From Limnoraphis robusta CS-951 (GTDB lineage: Bacteria; Cyanobacteriota; Cyanobacteriia; Cyanobacteriales; Microcoleaceae), in the NCBI RefSeq assembly GCF_000972705.2, contig NZ_LATL02000335.1, positions 1 to 17,191 on the forward strand: 17,191 bases of DNA, given 5' to 3'. Positions 6,949 to 13,971 of this stretch are shown one piece after another. Position 1 is the stretch's first letter. The number at the start of each line of letters is the position of its first letter. The translations under genes were made by a program, and so were the position numbers. The notes under the pieces are model-generated. The model was not told where the DNA came from. It made no database searches and saw only the letters and a program-made list of their open reading frames with translations.

Positions 6949-7806
6949 TTAAAGTCCAGCTTCTATCCTTGCTTGTTGTAAATCTTCTGCAAATCCCAAA
7001 CGATTTGACCAATCGTTAAGATAGTTGAAGTCGAGGAATTCTCCCTGTACTTTCAATATCCCTAAAACATCCCGCCATTGCTTCTCCGACTCACTAGGAC
7101 TTCTCCATTGAAGCTTATTGAGTATGATATCTTCTGGAGAGGCTAAGTTAACTTTTATTCCACTTGGAATTTCATATTGTTGTCTCCGTTTAAATTGAAG
7201 TCGCTCAAATTCGTCATCACGGGCTAATATTAAGTCAGCACGAGAGATAGTTTCGATGTGAGTCACTTGCAAGATTCGCATTCGATTCTCGATAATATCT
7301 TCTACACCGGGAATGTAAAACCCAACCCTTTCTAATTCAGTGACTAATAAAGTGATATCCTGGGGGTGAATCAAGATAACAATATCGAGATCCCGAGTGG
7401 TGCGAACTTCCCCATAAGCGATCGCTGCAACTCCTCCTGTGATAAAATAGGAAATATTCAGGGATTCAAAAATAGGGTGTAACGTCCCAGCTAAGGCAAT
7501 TGAATCTTGAATCCAATTCATTTGATTTTGAGTGACAATAGAATAAGCACAATTCTCCTCTCCTAACCAAGCTAAGGCTAGTTTTTGAGCCAGTTGTGTA
7601 TCAGAGAAGTCTGAAAAGCGTTGACGAAAGCAAGTAATCGCAAACTGACGAGCATTTTGGTTCATCGCAGCACCCATTTGTAGCCGTTGTGAGGGAGAAC
7701 GCTGTTTCAGTAACCCAAACCCAAATAAATCGACTTCGGGAGTCGTATCTCGGGATTGAGGTTTATAGCCCGGTTTCAAGTAATAGGACACAATAAAAGC
7801 TGACAA
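6949..7806 (-). CDS. Nucleotidyltransferase-fold protein, substrate unknown
   Basis: This protein has about 280-285 residues. The N-terminal part (about 10-90) includes DTTPEVDLFGFGLLKQRS and QLAQKLALAWLGE, which resemble sequences I associate with conserved cyanobacterial hypothetical proteins. The C-terminal part carries a nucleotidyltransferase core: ITGGVAAIAYGEVRTTRDLDIVI with Gly124-Gly125 and Asp139/Asp141, a possible third carboxylate at Asp191, then the SPEDIILNKLQW stretch (about 223-234) typical of AbiEii/MNT/DUF6036-like families. These families transfer a nucleotide to protein or RNA, and some are toxins. No antitoxin-like partner lies beside it, so toxin function is not supported. 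The start is uncertain: the frame opens at a TTG (7806), with a GTG at 7791 giving MSYYLKPGY. Neither has a clear ribosome binding site. It is convergent with the PP2C gene. Confidence 0.72.
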   Translation of the reverse strand: MSAFIVSYYLKPGYKPQSRDTTPEVDLFGFGLLKQRSPSQRLQMGAAMNQNARQFAITCFRQRFSDFSDTQLAQKLALAWLGEENCAYSIVTQNQMNWIQDSIALAGTLHPIFESLNISYFITGGVAAIAYGEVRTTRDLDIVILIHPQDITLLVTELERVGFYIPGVEDIIENRMRILQVTHIETISRADLILARDDEFERLQFKRRQQYEIPSGIKVNLASPEDIILNKLQWRSPSESEKQWRDVLGILKVQGEFLDFNYLNDWSNRLGFAEDLQQARIEAGL

Positions 7807-7891
7807 TCAGCAATGAGCCACAGGAAAGTAATTTTCAAACTGTTATTATTATAGATGATTTCCATTGAGAATGAACAGCTATCTTTTCAAG

Positions 7892-7897
7892 TATAAT
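7892..7897 (+). promoter_or_regulatory. Candidate -10 box (TATAAT) upstream of the small membrane ORF
   Basis: A perfect TATAAT lies 82 bp before the ATG at 7980, in an otherwise non-coding spacer. No convincing -35 hexamer is found at 16-18 bp spacing, so this is tentative. Confidence 0.3.
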
Positions 7898-7979
7898 TGG
7901 GGTTGAGAACTGCTCTAGTTTAGCGAATCGCTTGATTCTGTATTGAATCGGAAAATTCATCATTTTAGGAGAAATCATC

Positions 7980-8087
7980 ATGGATGAACTGTTTACACCA
8001 GGACTCGTTGAACCCCTTCTAGCCATCTTGGGATCAGCAGGATTCTTCTTTCTGGCTTTTCAAGCCTTACAGATGTTAAAAAAATAA
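7980..8087 (+). CDS. Small single-pass membrane protein, 35 residues, unknown function
   Basis: This short ORF is MDELFTPGLVEPLLAILGSA, then GFFFLAFQALQMLKK, ending at TAA. A clear AGGAG ribosome binding site lies about 8-9 bases before the ATG (TTTTAGGAGAAATCATC). An acidic N-terminus (Asp2, Glu3, Glu11) is followed by one hydrophobic helix (about 13-33) and a Lys-Lys end, which suggests an N-out/C-in thylakoid or plasma-membrane peptide. That layout is shared by small subunits of photosynthetic and respiratory complexes (Psb, Pet, Psa, Ndh types). I do not recognise it as any specific one. It is flanked by spacers, with a TATAAT box upstream. The antisense frame covering the same DNA lacks these translation signals and is not credible. 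Confidence 0.6.
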   Translation: MDELFTPGLVEPLLAILGSAGFFFLAFQALQMLKK

Positions 8088-8214
8088 AAACTTGAGTCAC
8101 TAACATCAAGCGATCGCCTCACCGACATTTTACCGATTTAAAAATGAAATGTCAAAAGGGCGATCAGATAATTTATGATAACAATAAAAACCTTAAAAGC
8201 GTTGGGAGTTGTGA

Positions 8215-8259
8215 AGAATTAACATAATGAATCAGGTAATTATCCAATGGAAAAAGTAG
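8215..8259 (+). pseudogene. Possible 3' relic of xisH overlapping the xisI start
   Basis: In the frame one base off from xisI, a stretch reads RINIMNQVIIQWKK then TAG (8257-8259), overlapping the first 13 bases of xisI. XisH proteins end in a similar hydrophobic run finishing near VIxWI, and in xisHI pairs the xisH end commonly abuts or overlaps the xisI start. A TGA at 8212 stops the frame just upstream, and nothing like the rest of XisH (about 135 residues) is visible. The match is only about ten residues long and made from memory, so it is tentative. Confidence 0.35.
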
Positions 8260-8582
8260 AACAATACCGTCAACTGGTTCAAGAATTATTACAAGCTTAT
8301 AGTGAAATTAAAGCGAGTAATGAAGAGGTCGAAGCTGAGATAATTTTCGATACTCTGCGCGATCGCTATCAAGTGGTTCATGTGGGTTGGTCTAATAAAC
8401 GACGTATTTATGGTTGTGTTTTACATTTAGATATTAAAAATGGGAAAATCTGGATTCAACATGATGGAACTGAAGGGGGAATCGCCAATGAATTAGTCGA
8501 GCGGGGTGTAGCGAAACAGGATATTGTCTTAGGGTTTCATTCTCCCTTTAAACGTCAATTTACAGAATTTGCAGTTGAATAA
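8247..8582 (+). CDS. xisI: XisI family protein (fdxN element excision controlling factor-like)
   Basis: The 111-residue product has the full length and characteristic sequence of the XisI family. It opens with MEKVEQYRQLVQELLQAYSE, has the core RDRYQVVHVGWSNKRRIYGCVLHLDI (about 38-63), then KIWIQHDGTEGGIANELV and the end DIVLGFHSPFKRQFTEFAV. XisI was named for controlling excision of the fdxN element in heterocystous Anabaena, together with XisH and the recombinase XisF. Homologues are widespread in cyanobacteria without that element and their general role is unresolved. No xisH or xisF is present here, though a possible xisH relic overlaps the start. The ATG has no clear ribosome binding site, which would fit former translational coupling to xisH. 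Confidence 0.9.
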   Translation: MEKVEQYRQLVQELLQAYSEIKASNEEVEAEIIFDTLRDRYQVVHVGWSNKRRIYGCVLHLDIKNGKIWIQHDGTEGGIANELVERGVAKQDIVLGFHSPFKRQFTEFAVE

Positions 8583-8814
8583 TATTGTAATTCATCCTCA
8601 GTTTTAACGTAATTTTAACCCCATAATAACAGAGAACCTGAGAATCCAGAAACTCCTTTTAGGTTTCAGTATAACGGTAGACCATTTATTGACTTAGATT
8701 TGAAATTGATAGAATTTATACCTTGACAAGAGGTAAAAGCTGGTGTTTGTTTTATTCTTTAGGGAATACTTTATTCTAAAGCCAAAAATTTTGTTAAAAT
8801 ATTGATACAGAAGA

Positions 8815-8847
8815 AAAAACCTAACCTTTGAAGAATACTTAAATTAT
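8815..8847 (+). pseudogene. Possible relic of the 5' end of a Uma2-family gene
   Basis: The residues LTFEEYLNY match the highly recurrent start of cyanobacterial Uma2 (DUF820, PD-(D/E)XK-like nuclease fold) proteins, where a short leader is followed by LTFEEYLNYDDGTD. After Tyr the sequence (AILLALSLWTLENLD) is unrelated to Uma2. The identification rests on 9-11 residues and is therefore weak. Confidence 0.35.
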
Positions 8848-9090
8848 GCTATTCTACTTGCGTTAAGTCTTTGGACTCTGGAGAACCTCGATTCAACGAT
8901 TTATGGGTTAAGTCGTTTTCGATCCAATCATCTTGAGAGTTTGTGAGTTGCCAAAGCTTCAAACGATCAGTTAATCTATATCCATGCCGTCCAACAGCAG
9001 ACTTGTATTCGCTTCAAGGCTGTTCCGTTGTCTGAAGACTTTTGGCTTCAGCTTATAGAACCAGCACATTGGAATGATAGCAAGCGGAAA

Positions 9091-9110
9091 CTACGGGGTA
9101 ACTTCCGTAG
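9091..9110 (+). repeat. Perfect short hairpin upstream of the 105-residue gene
   Basis: CTACGG (9091-9096) and CCGTAG (9105-9110) flank an 8-base loop, 62 bp before the next ATG. There is no T-run, so it is more likely a relic or a leader structure than an intrinsic terminator. Confidence 0.35.
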
Positions 9111-9172
9111 AATCATGTAGACTTTTAAAAACTAGCTAAGGCTAACCTCATTTGGAGAAGGAGGAGGCTTCT

Positions 9173-9490
9173 ATGAATATTGTTCAAGGACATCATCCGC
9201 GTCGTATTCCGCCCCATATTGCCATTCGCAAGGTTAAGGGGGTATTGTTGCTCGAAAAATCAGGTGATGATATTTATTTTTACGCTGATGAAAGCAACTG
9301 GGAAGTCAAACGAAATGTTCAGTTTGTGACTCAACATGAGTTTAGTAATGAGTTGAGAATTTTAGCAGATAGCTATTCTGAACTAGACGGTTTCTACTGT
9401 ATCAATAGCATCACCCACACAATCAGTTATTTGGGGACTGAGTGGGATGATGTAATTTTAGGACTAAAGTTCAGACATTTGTCAGCTTAA
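9173..9490 (+). CDS. Unknown 105-residue protein with strong ribosome binding site
   Basis: I selected the ATG at 9173 because AAGGAGGAGG lies just upstream at the right distance; the frame also opens at a TTG at 9152, but that places the ribosome binding site inside the coding region. The product begins MNIVQGHHPRRIPPHIAIRK. It continues with a mixed alpha/beta-looking sequence rich in acidic and aromatic residues (GDDIYFYADESNWEVKRN, DSYSELDGFYCINSI, GTEWDDVILGLKFRH). No signal peptide, membrane segment, cysteine cluster or catalytic motif is apparent. I do not recognise the family. It stands alone between two long gene-free spacers next to the relic-rich interval, so it may be part of an accessory cargo. 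Confidence 0.65.
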   Translation: MNIVQGHHPRRIPPHIAIRKVKGVLLLEKSGDDIYFYADESNWEVKRNVQFVTQHEFSNELRILADSYSELDGFYCINSITHTISYLGTEWDDVILGLKFRHLSA

Positions 9491-10028
9491 GACAGATCAG
9501 ATGAGTTTCATGTCGCTGTAATTTCCACTGTTATCATTTCACAGCAGAACTTAGGGAGATCAACTGCATAAGCTCAACTCCTCAAGAAGTAGATACAAGT
9601 AGATGCGAGTCTACATCTAGACTCACAGGATTTGAACAAATGTTCACAATGAGCCTACATGAGCAATTTACTCCCTCTACAATTGCAGACATAACTTGCT
9701 CTATTGAATGGTTCTGTTGAGTTACAGAGTTGTTTACCCTTACCCGGTGCCCTTCTGATTGATTGGAGTTGGTGTTTGATTAAGCTTGTTGATTGTGAGG
9801 GTTTAAGTGTGGGAGGTTGATTGGGGGTTTCTCTTGATCTATTGTAGCAACTTGAGAAGGATTAAAATAGAAAAAATTGACAACGTTGAGTTATTAATTC
9901 AGGTAAATAATCTTAAAGATTTCAAAAGATTTATCAGGGATCAAGCCTCACATAGCTTATACTATGTACAGAATTGATTGGAGTGACTAATAATCCATCA
10001 GGATTCAATCTACTAAGGGGCTTCTACT
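9491..10028. other. 538-bp intergenic region without a recognisable gene
   Basis: No convincing ORF, RNA gene or insertion sequence was found. Contents are a perfect hairpin at 9607-9624 (GAGTCTA, CATC loop, TAGACTC), a direct repeat of AAGTAGAT just before it (about 9587-9604), and an unstarted open stretch to about 9820 encoding LPLPGALLIDWSWCLIKLVD that I do not recognise. A small inverted repeat CATAG/CTATG surrounds TATACT at 9958-9963, about 65 bp before the next gene, and may be its promoter -10 region. Confidence 0.5.
9607..9624. repeat. Perfect 7-bp inverted repeat with 4-base loop
   Basis: GAGTCTA and TAGACTC flank CATC. There is no following T-run, and it lies about 120 bp after the 105-residue gene's stop. 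It could be an RNA processing or decay-limiting stem, or a protein-binding palindrome; the sequence does not decide. Confidence 0.4.
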
Positions 10029-12347
10029 GTGATCAATAAAGCAACTCAAGAAAGTTATCTTTCTTATACAGATTCAACGTTGCATAACTCTGATTTTTAT
10101 TCTAAAACTGAGCAGTTGCAAGTGTCAATCTGTCAATTTATGATTCAAATTGTTAATCAATGGATTCCCGAGAAAGTCATTGATGAATTTGAACAAATTT
10201 TTGTCAATTTAAACTGTACTCAAAATGAGGCAGTCAATCAAGCTTTAAATCGCATCGTTATTGATCAGATCCAGTCCATCTTTTCAGCCACAATCAAACA
10301 ATCATTTTACATATTAATTAATAACTGGACAATTAACAAACAACAGGAATTCACAGAAGCTCTATTTGAACGCATCGAATCTGCAAACTATCAAGAAGAA
10401 CGAATTTCTCCGAGTGTCAACCTTCTGAGAAAATGGACTTATAACTTCTTACAAACTCAAGATTATCAAGACATTCGGAACTATGCTTTAAACTCAGACA
10501 CACAATGGGTCAACCGCTATCGTTCTTATTTATTATCAACCCAAATTAATCGCAGTCAATCTCAAGTCCAACACAAAGTTACAGCCAACTTAGCACAACA
10601 ACTCAAAGATAAATATAAATTTGATCTTGCCATGTATGTGGCGCGTTCTCAATGTCCAGGATCACAAACTCAAAAACCTACTAACCCGACTCAATTAGGG
10701 GACGAAGCGATTAATTTAATCAAAAAAACCATCTCGACTGAGCGTGTTTTAAGTTATGCTCATCAAGCGGATATGTTTATAGAACAGACGCAAAACTTTA
10801 ACTATCAAGATTTCAAAGAAAGCCTTCTCAACTATTTAATGCTTCATGTTTGTTCTCGATATCCAGCCAATCAGATTCGAGAGACTTTGCATTTCAAACT
10901 CCAGAAATTTGACTCTCAACATAATTTCAAAACCATCACTAAGACTCAAATCTCTAAAACCTGCAAACAATTAGTTAGACTGCTGACCACCGAAAATAAT
11001 CAATCTCCTTCCCCCCCGTTTAGTTTATTAGTTGAACGGGGAAACTATCTGACTCTGGTCATTCTGTTACTAAAAACCACTTTAGTTTGTAAATCGGCTC
11101 AAGGCTATTTAGAATGTTGTATTGCCAATCTGATTGAATACTATCAAAACTATGAAGAACAACAATGTCAGCATTTTATCAAATTTTTGGAAGTTTTCAA
11201 TCTCGTTTTTACACTATTCACCGCCAACGTTCAATATCATTTAGTCAACCTCAATCAGACTCAAACTTGCGAAGAATCAGCGACAGAACTAGACACCTAT
11301 CGGTTATTTTGTCAATTTAAAGGCCCTGATTTACGTCAAACAAACCTGAGAATTCTTAACCTCAGTGGTGCTGATCTCAAAGGGGCTAACCTCAGAGAAA
11401 CTGATTTACGAGGAATGGATCTGATTCAAGCAGATTTGCGGTTAGCCAACCTCACCCTAGCCAACCTGAGCGGTGCTGTTTTAAACGAAACTCAGCTTTT
11501 AATTGCCAACTTAAATCATGCAGACTTAAGCGATGCTAGCCTAATAAAAGCCGATTTACGTCGAGCCGATCTCCAAGAAACAAACCTCACCAATGCCAGT
11601 TTAACCAGTGCAAAATTAGGTCATGCCAACCTCAAAGGTGCCAATTTACACGCAGCTAATTTAATGGCGGCAAGTTTGAATGCTGCGAATTTAAGTCAAA
11701 CCAATTTATCTCGGGCTAATTTAGAATGTGCCAACCTCAAAGGTGCCAATTTGCAAGGTGCTAATCTCAGTTATGCTAACTTACGAGGTGCTAATTTACG
11801 AGGTGCTGACTTACGAGGTGCGAACCTTTCTTATGCCGATCTTAAACAAGTTAACCTCAACCAAGCCAACCTTGATCACGCTTACCTCAGAGGCGCAAAC
11901 CTGTATCGTGCAAGTTTAAGCCACGTTAACCTCTCTCAAGCCAATTTAGTGAAAGTTAATTTCAGTGGCGCTAACCTCTACGCCGCCCAATTGCCAGAAA
12001 CAAACCTGAGTTATAGCTACCTGCGACATACCAACTTTTCTCATGCAAATTTAACTCAGGCTAACCTGTCTCACGCCGATTTAACCCGAGCAAATTTAAC
12101 ACAAACAAACCTCTCTCAAGCCAATCTAAGCTATGCTTCAATTCGCCATGCGGAGTTGATGCAAGCTAATCTTTCTCATGCTAACTTAGTCAATAGCAAT
12201 TTATTTGGTAGTTTTTTAACCCAAACGGATCTACAAGGAGCAACCTTTGAAAACTGTTCAGGATTGCCCGATTTTCTCAAACATCAATTACACTTAGATC
12301 AAGTCGATATCGGTCACGAAACCCTTACGGAGCAATTTGTCGATTAA
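10029..12347 (+). CDS. Large pentapeptide-repeat protein with N-terminal alpha-helical domain
   Basis: This 772-residue protein starts at GTG (10029) behind an AAGGGG ribosome binding site. Residues 1 to about 425 form a Gln/Asn-rich, predicted helical region. Segments such as WVNRYRSYLLSTQ, QLKDKYKFDLAMYVARSQ and NLIEYYQNYEEQQCQHFIKFLEVFN resemble a conserved cyanobacterial hypothetical family as I remember it; function unknown. Residues about 434-740 are roughly 60 uninterrupted A(N/D)LxX pentapeptides (GADLKGANLRETDLRG, QGANLSYANLRGANL), which fold as a right-handed quadrilateral beta-helix. A 30-residue non-repeat tail closes the protein. No signal peptide or membrane helix is evident, so it is probably cytoplasmic. 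The helix likely serves as a binding scaffold. Its 3' end overlaps the convergent TPR gene by 23 bp. Confidence 0.9.
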   Translation: MINKATQESYLSYTDSTLHNSDFYSKTEQLQVSICQFMIQIVNQWIPEKVIDEFEQIFVNLNCTQNEAVNQALNRIVIDQIQSIFSATIKQSFYILINNWTINKQQEFTEALFERIESANYQEERISPSVNLLRKWTYNFLQTQDYQDIRNYALNSDTQWVNRYRSYLLSTQINRSQSQVQHKVTANLAQQLKDKYKFDLAMYVARSQCPGSQTQKPTNPTQLGDEAINLIKKTISTERVLSYAHQADMFIEQTQNFNYQDFKESLLNYLMLHVCSRYPANQIRETLHFKLQKFDSQHNFKTITKTQISKTCKQLVRLLTTENNQSPSPPFSLLVERGNYLTLVILLLKTTLVCKSAQGYLECCIANLIEYYQNYEEQQCQHFIKFLEVFNLVFTLFTANVQYHLVNLNQTQTCEESATELDTYRLFCQFKGPDLRQTNLRILNLSGADLKGANLRETDLRGMDLIQADLRLANLTLANLSGAVLNETQLLIANLNHADLSDASLIKADLRRADLQETNLTNASLTSAKLGHANLKGANLHAANLMAASLNAANLSQTNLSRANLECANLKGANLQGANLSYANLRGANLRGADLRGANLSYADLKQVNLNQANLDHAYLRGANLYRASLSHVNLSQANLVKVNFSGANLYAAQLPETNLSYSYLRHTNFSHANLTQANLSHADLTRANLTQTNLSQANLSYASIRHAELMQANLSHANLVNSNLFGSFLTQTDLQGATFENCSGLPDFLKHQLHLDQVDIGHETLTEQFVD

Positions 12348-13653
12348 CAACTTCAATCCGTTTAACGAAATGATCTTCTCGATATTTCAACTGTTGAGCA
12401 ATTTGTAAGCCTTGTTGATAAGCCGCTAAAGCTCGTTGATAGGCTCTTTGATCAAAATAAATCTGACCGATGTTATCATAAGCATCCATCATTCCATAAA
12501 AATTGTAGGATTGCTGCTCAATTAACAACTGGGCTTGGTATAATTCAAGAGCAGTTTGACTTTGGTTTTGAGCGCGATATAATCGAGCTAATCTCCCCAA
12601 GGCGTCGCTGGCATTGGCGAGTTGCTGAATCGGTGTAGCTATTGTATAAGCCTCTTGATAATTCTGACTGGCTTGCTGAAATTGACCGAGTTTTTCATAG
12701 TTTAAACCAATTGCTAATTTTAAATTCGGAATCGGTTGTAAATTTTGCAATTGAGAATAGTAACCCACTAATCGTTCTTTAGCGGCGATGGATTTTAACG
12801 GTTGATCTAACTGTTCATAAATAAAGGATAACTCTTGAAGAGAGATGACTTCACTCGGTTGATTAACTGTTTCACCTTCTGCATTCACTTGCGGGGGAGG
12901 TGGTGGCGGTAAAATGCCTTCACTTCGCAATAATTTAATCTGTTGTTGCGTTTCTAATAATTGTTCATAGGCTTGCGCTGCTGGCTGATAATCTAACCAA
13001 CTCAGATAAACTTGACCCATTTCACTTAACGCCTGTTCTTCTTTGAGAAGATCTTGCTGTTGACGCGCATAATCGAGTAAAATTTGATAAGTTTCAATCG
13101 CAGATTCTTTTTCCCGAGTTTCTTTGAAAGCTGTACCTAACGCTTCTAATATTTCAAGATTTAACGTTTCTTCAGAGTTAACCTGTTGTAAAATAGTTTC
13201 TAACCGTTCTACAAGGAACTTAAGATAGAGACGTTGACTGTTATTCCATGCAATTAAACCCACTCGTTGTAAAGCTGCAATTTCCGGTAATAACCCAAAA
13301 TAACGCCGTAATCTTAATTCCCGACTCCATAAACTAAACGCACCAAAAGCATCTTGTTGTTCGAGTAAAAGTAACGCTTCTGCATTCAGTTTATCTAATT
13401 CTGGTGCCAGTTTTTCCTGTTGTGTTTCACTCAATATTTCTCCAACAGGTGGAGGATTAGGTAACAATGGATCAGGTTCGGTACTTTCTAAAGGACTGGG
13501 TGAAAATTGATCGAGAACTTGAGTATTTTCTTCGGCTTCAGGGCTGTTGTTTTCTTGAGAAAGAGCGGTTAAACTGCTACTGTTTATCCCGAAGATTACA
13601 CTGATTAGCGTCAAAAATACAATGCACCAAATTCGCGTTATGTTACCTGTCAT
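12325..13653 (-). CDS. Exported TPR-repeat protein
   Basis: The 442-residue product begins with a Sec-type signal sequence (basic MTGNITR, hydrophobic core IWCIVFLTLISVIFGI, likely cleavage around residues 30-33), so it should act in the periplasm or lumen. A Pro/Glu-rich linker (about 35-70) follows. Helical repeats with TPR character occupy about 85-235 and 265-435, for example ESAIETYQILLDYARQQ, PAAQAYEQLLETQQQ, QASQNYQEAYTIATP, TALELYQAQLLIEQQ and RALAAYQQGLQIAQQ. They are separated by a short linker with six consecutive prolines near residue 250. TPR arrays bind partner proteins; no catalytic domain is seen and no specific partner can be named. The final codons overlap the 3' end of the convergent pentapeptide gene by 23 bp. 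Confidence 0.85.
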   Translation of the reverse strand: MTGNITRIWCIVFLTLISVIFGINSSSLTALSQENNSPEAEENTQVLDQFSPSPLESTEPDPLLPNPPPVGEILSETQQEKLAPELDKLNAEALLLLEQQDAFGAFSLWSRELRLRRYFGLLPEIAALQRVGLIAWNNSQRLYLKFLVERLETILQQVNSEETLNLEILEALGTAFKETREKESAIETYQILLDYARQQQDLLKEEQALSEMGQVYLSWLDYQPAAQAYEQLLETQQQIKLLRSEGILPPPPPPQVNAEGETVNQPSEVISLQELSFIYEQLDQPLKSIAAKERLVGYYSQLQNLQPIPNLKLAIGLNYEKLGQFQQASQNYQEAYTIATPIQQLANASDALGRLARLYRAQNQSQTALELYQAQLLIEQQSYNFYGMMDAYDNIGQIYFDQRAYQRALAAYQQGLQIAQQLKYREDHFVKRIEVVNRQIAP

Positions 13654-13708
13654 AGAATTCTATCAAGCAATCAATTGATTTCCTAAAAATTGTCTAAATT
13701 TAACAGTA

Positions 13709-13738
13709 AAAATCTGAAAAAATGGTTTATACTGTCAA
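13709..13738 (-). promoter_or_regulatory. Candidate promoter of the TPR gene
   Basis: On the minus strand a perfect TTGACA (13733-13738 on the plus strand) lies about 80 bp before the TPR start. The -10 candidate at 18-bp spacing, GATTTT, is poor. The rest of the 13654-13971 spacer holds a HIP1 site at 13901 and no recognisable gene. Confidence 0.25.
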
Positions 13739-13971
13739 TAGGGTACAATTTAGGCATATTGTCACCTATTTTAAGATGACGGCGACGAAAGCGGATTTGT
13801 TCACAACAGATCACAGAAGCCAAACCGCCCAGACTGCAATAGATTCTGGCACAAACGAGAACTTAAGGCAAGGTTGAACTTCGACAAAAAATCCCCATCG
13901 GCGATCGCAGCCGGGAAGTTTATTTCAACGGTGTTCCCACGCCTAAGCGAAAGCATGGGATAATATCAGCG

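Larger units (their letters stand above)
8583..9151. other. 569-bp gene-poor interval with decayed coding relics
   Basis: No intact gene was found. A plus-strand open stretch at 8619-8707 ends EPENPETPFRFQYNG, RPFIDLDLKLIEFIP and a TGA, without a start codon; I do not recognise it. Positions 8815-8847 encode KNLTFEEYLNY, which resembles the beginning of Uma2-family proteins, and then diverge. A third open stretch, 8947-9120, encodes FWLQLIEPAHWNDSKRKLRG near its end, also without a start. Two perfect 6-bp hairpins lie at 9032-9051 and 9091-9110. The picture is one of gene fragments rather than a designed spacer. Confidence 0.45.

Noticed and set aside
7835..8026. Minus-strand frame of 63 codons
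   Set aside because: It is antisense to the plus-strand 35-residue ORF, which has a clear ribosome binding site and a coherent membrane helix; the minus-strand product has no recognisable features.
8247..8582. xisI taken as evidence of an fdxN excision element
   Set aside because: No xisF, xisH, nif genes or recombination sites are present; solitary xisI homologues are common in cyanobacteria.
9640..9820. Open stretches on both strands of the 9491-10028 spacer
   Set aside because: Neither has a plausible start codon with a ribosome binding site, and I recognise no family in either translation.
11728..11919. Second plus-strand frame inside the pentapeptide region
   Set aside because: Repetitive DNA keeps alternative frames open; the product is a shadow of the pentapeptide repeats.
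13776..13877. 33-codon ORF starting ATGACGGCGACG between the TPR gene and the lipoprotein gene
   Set aside because: No ribosome binding site, no hydrophobic segment and no recognisable sequence; it could be chance.
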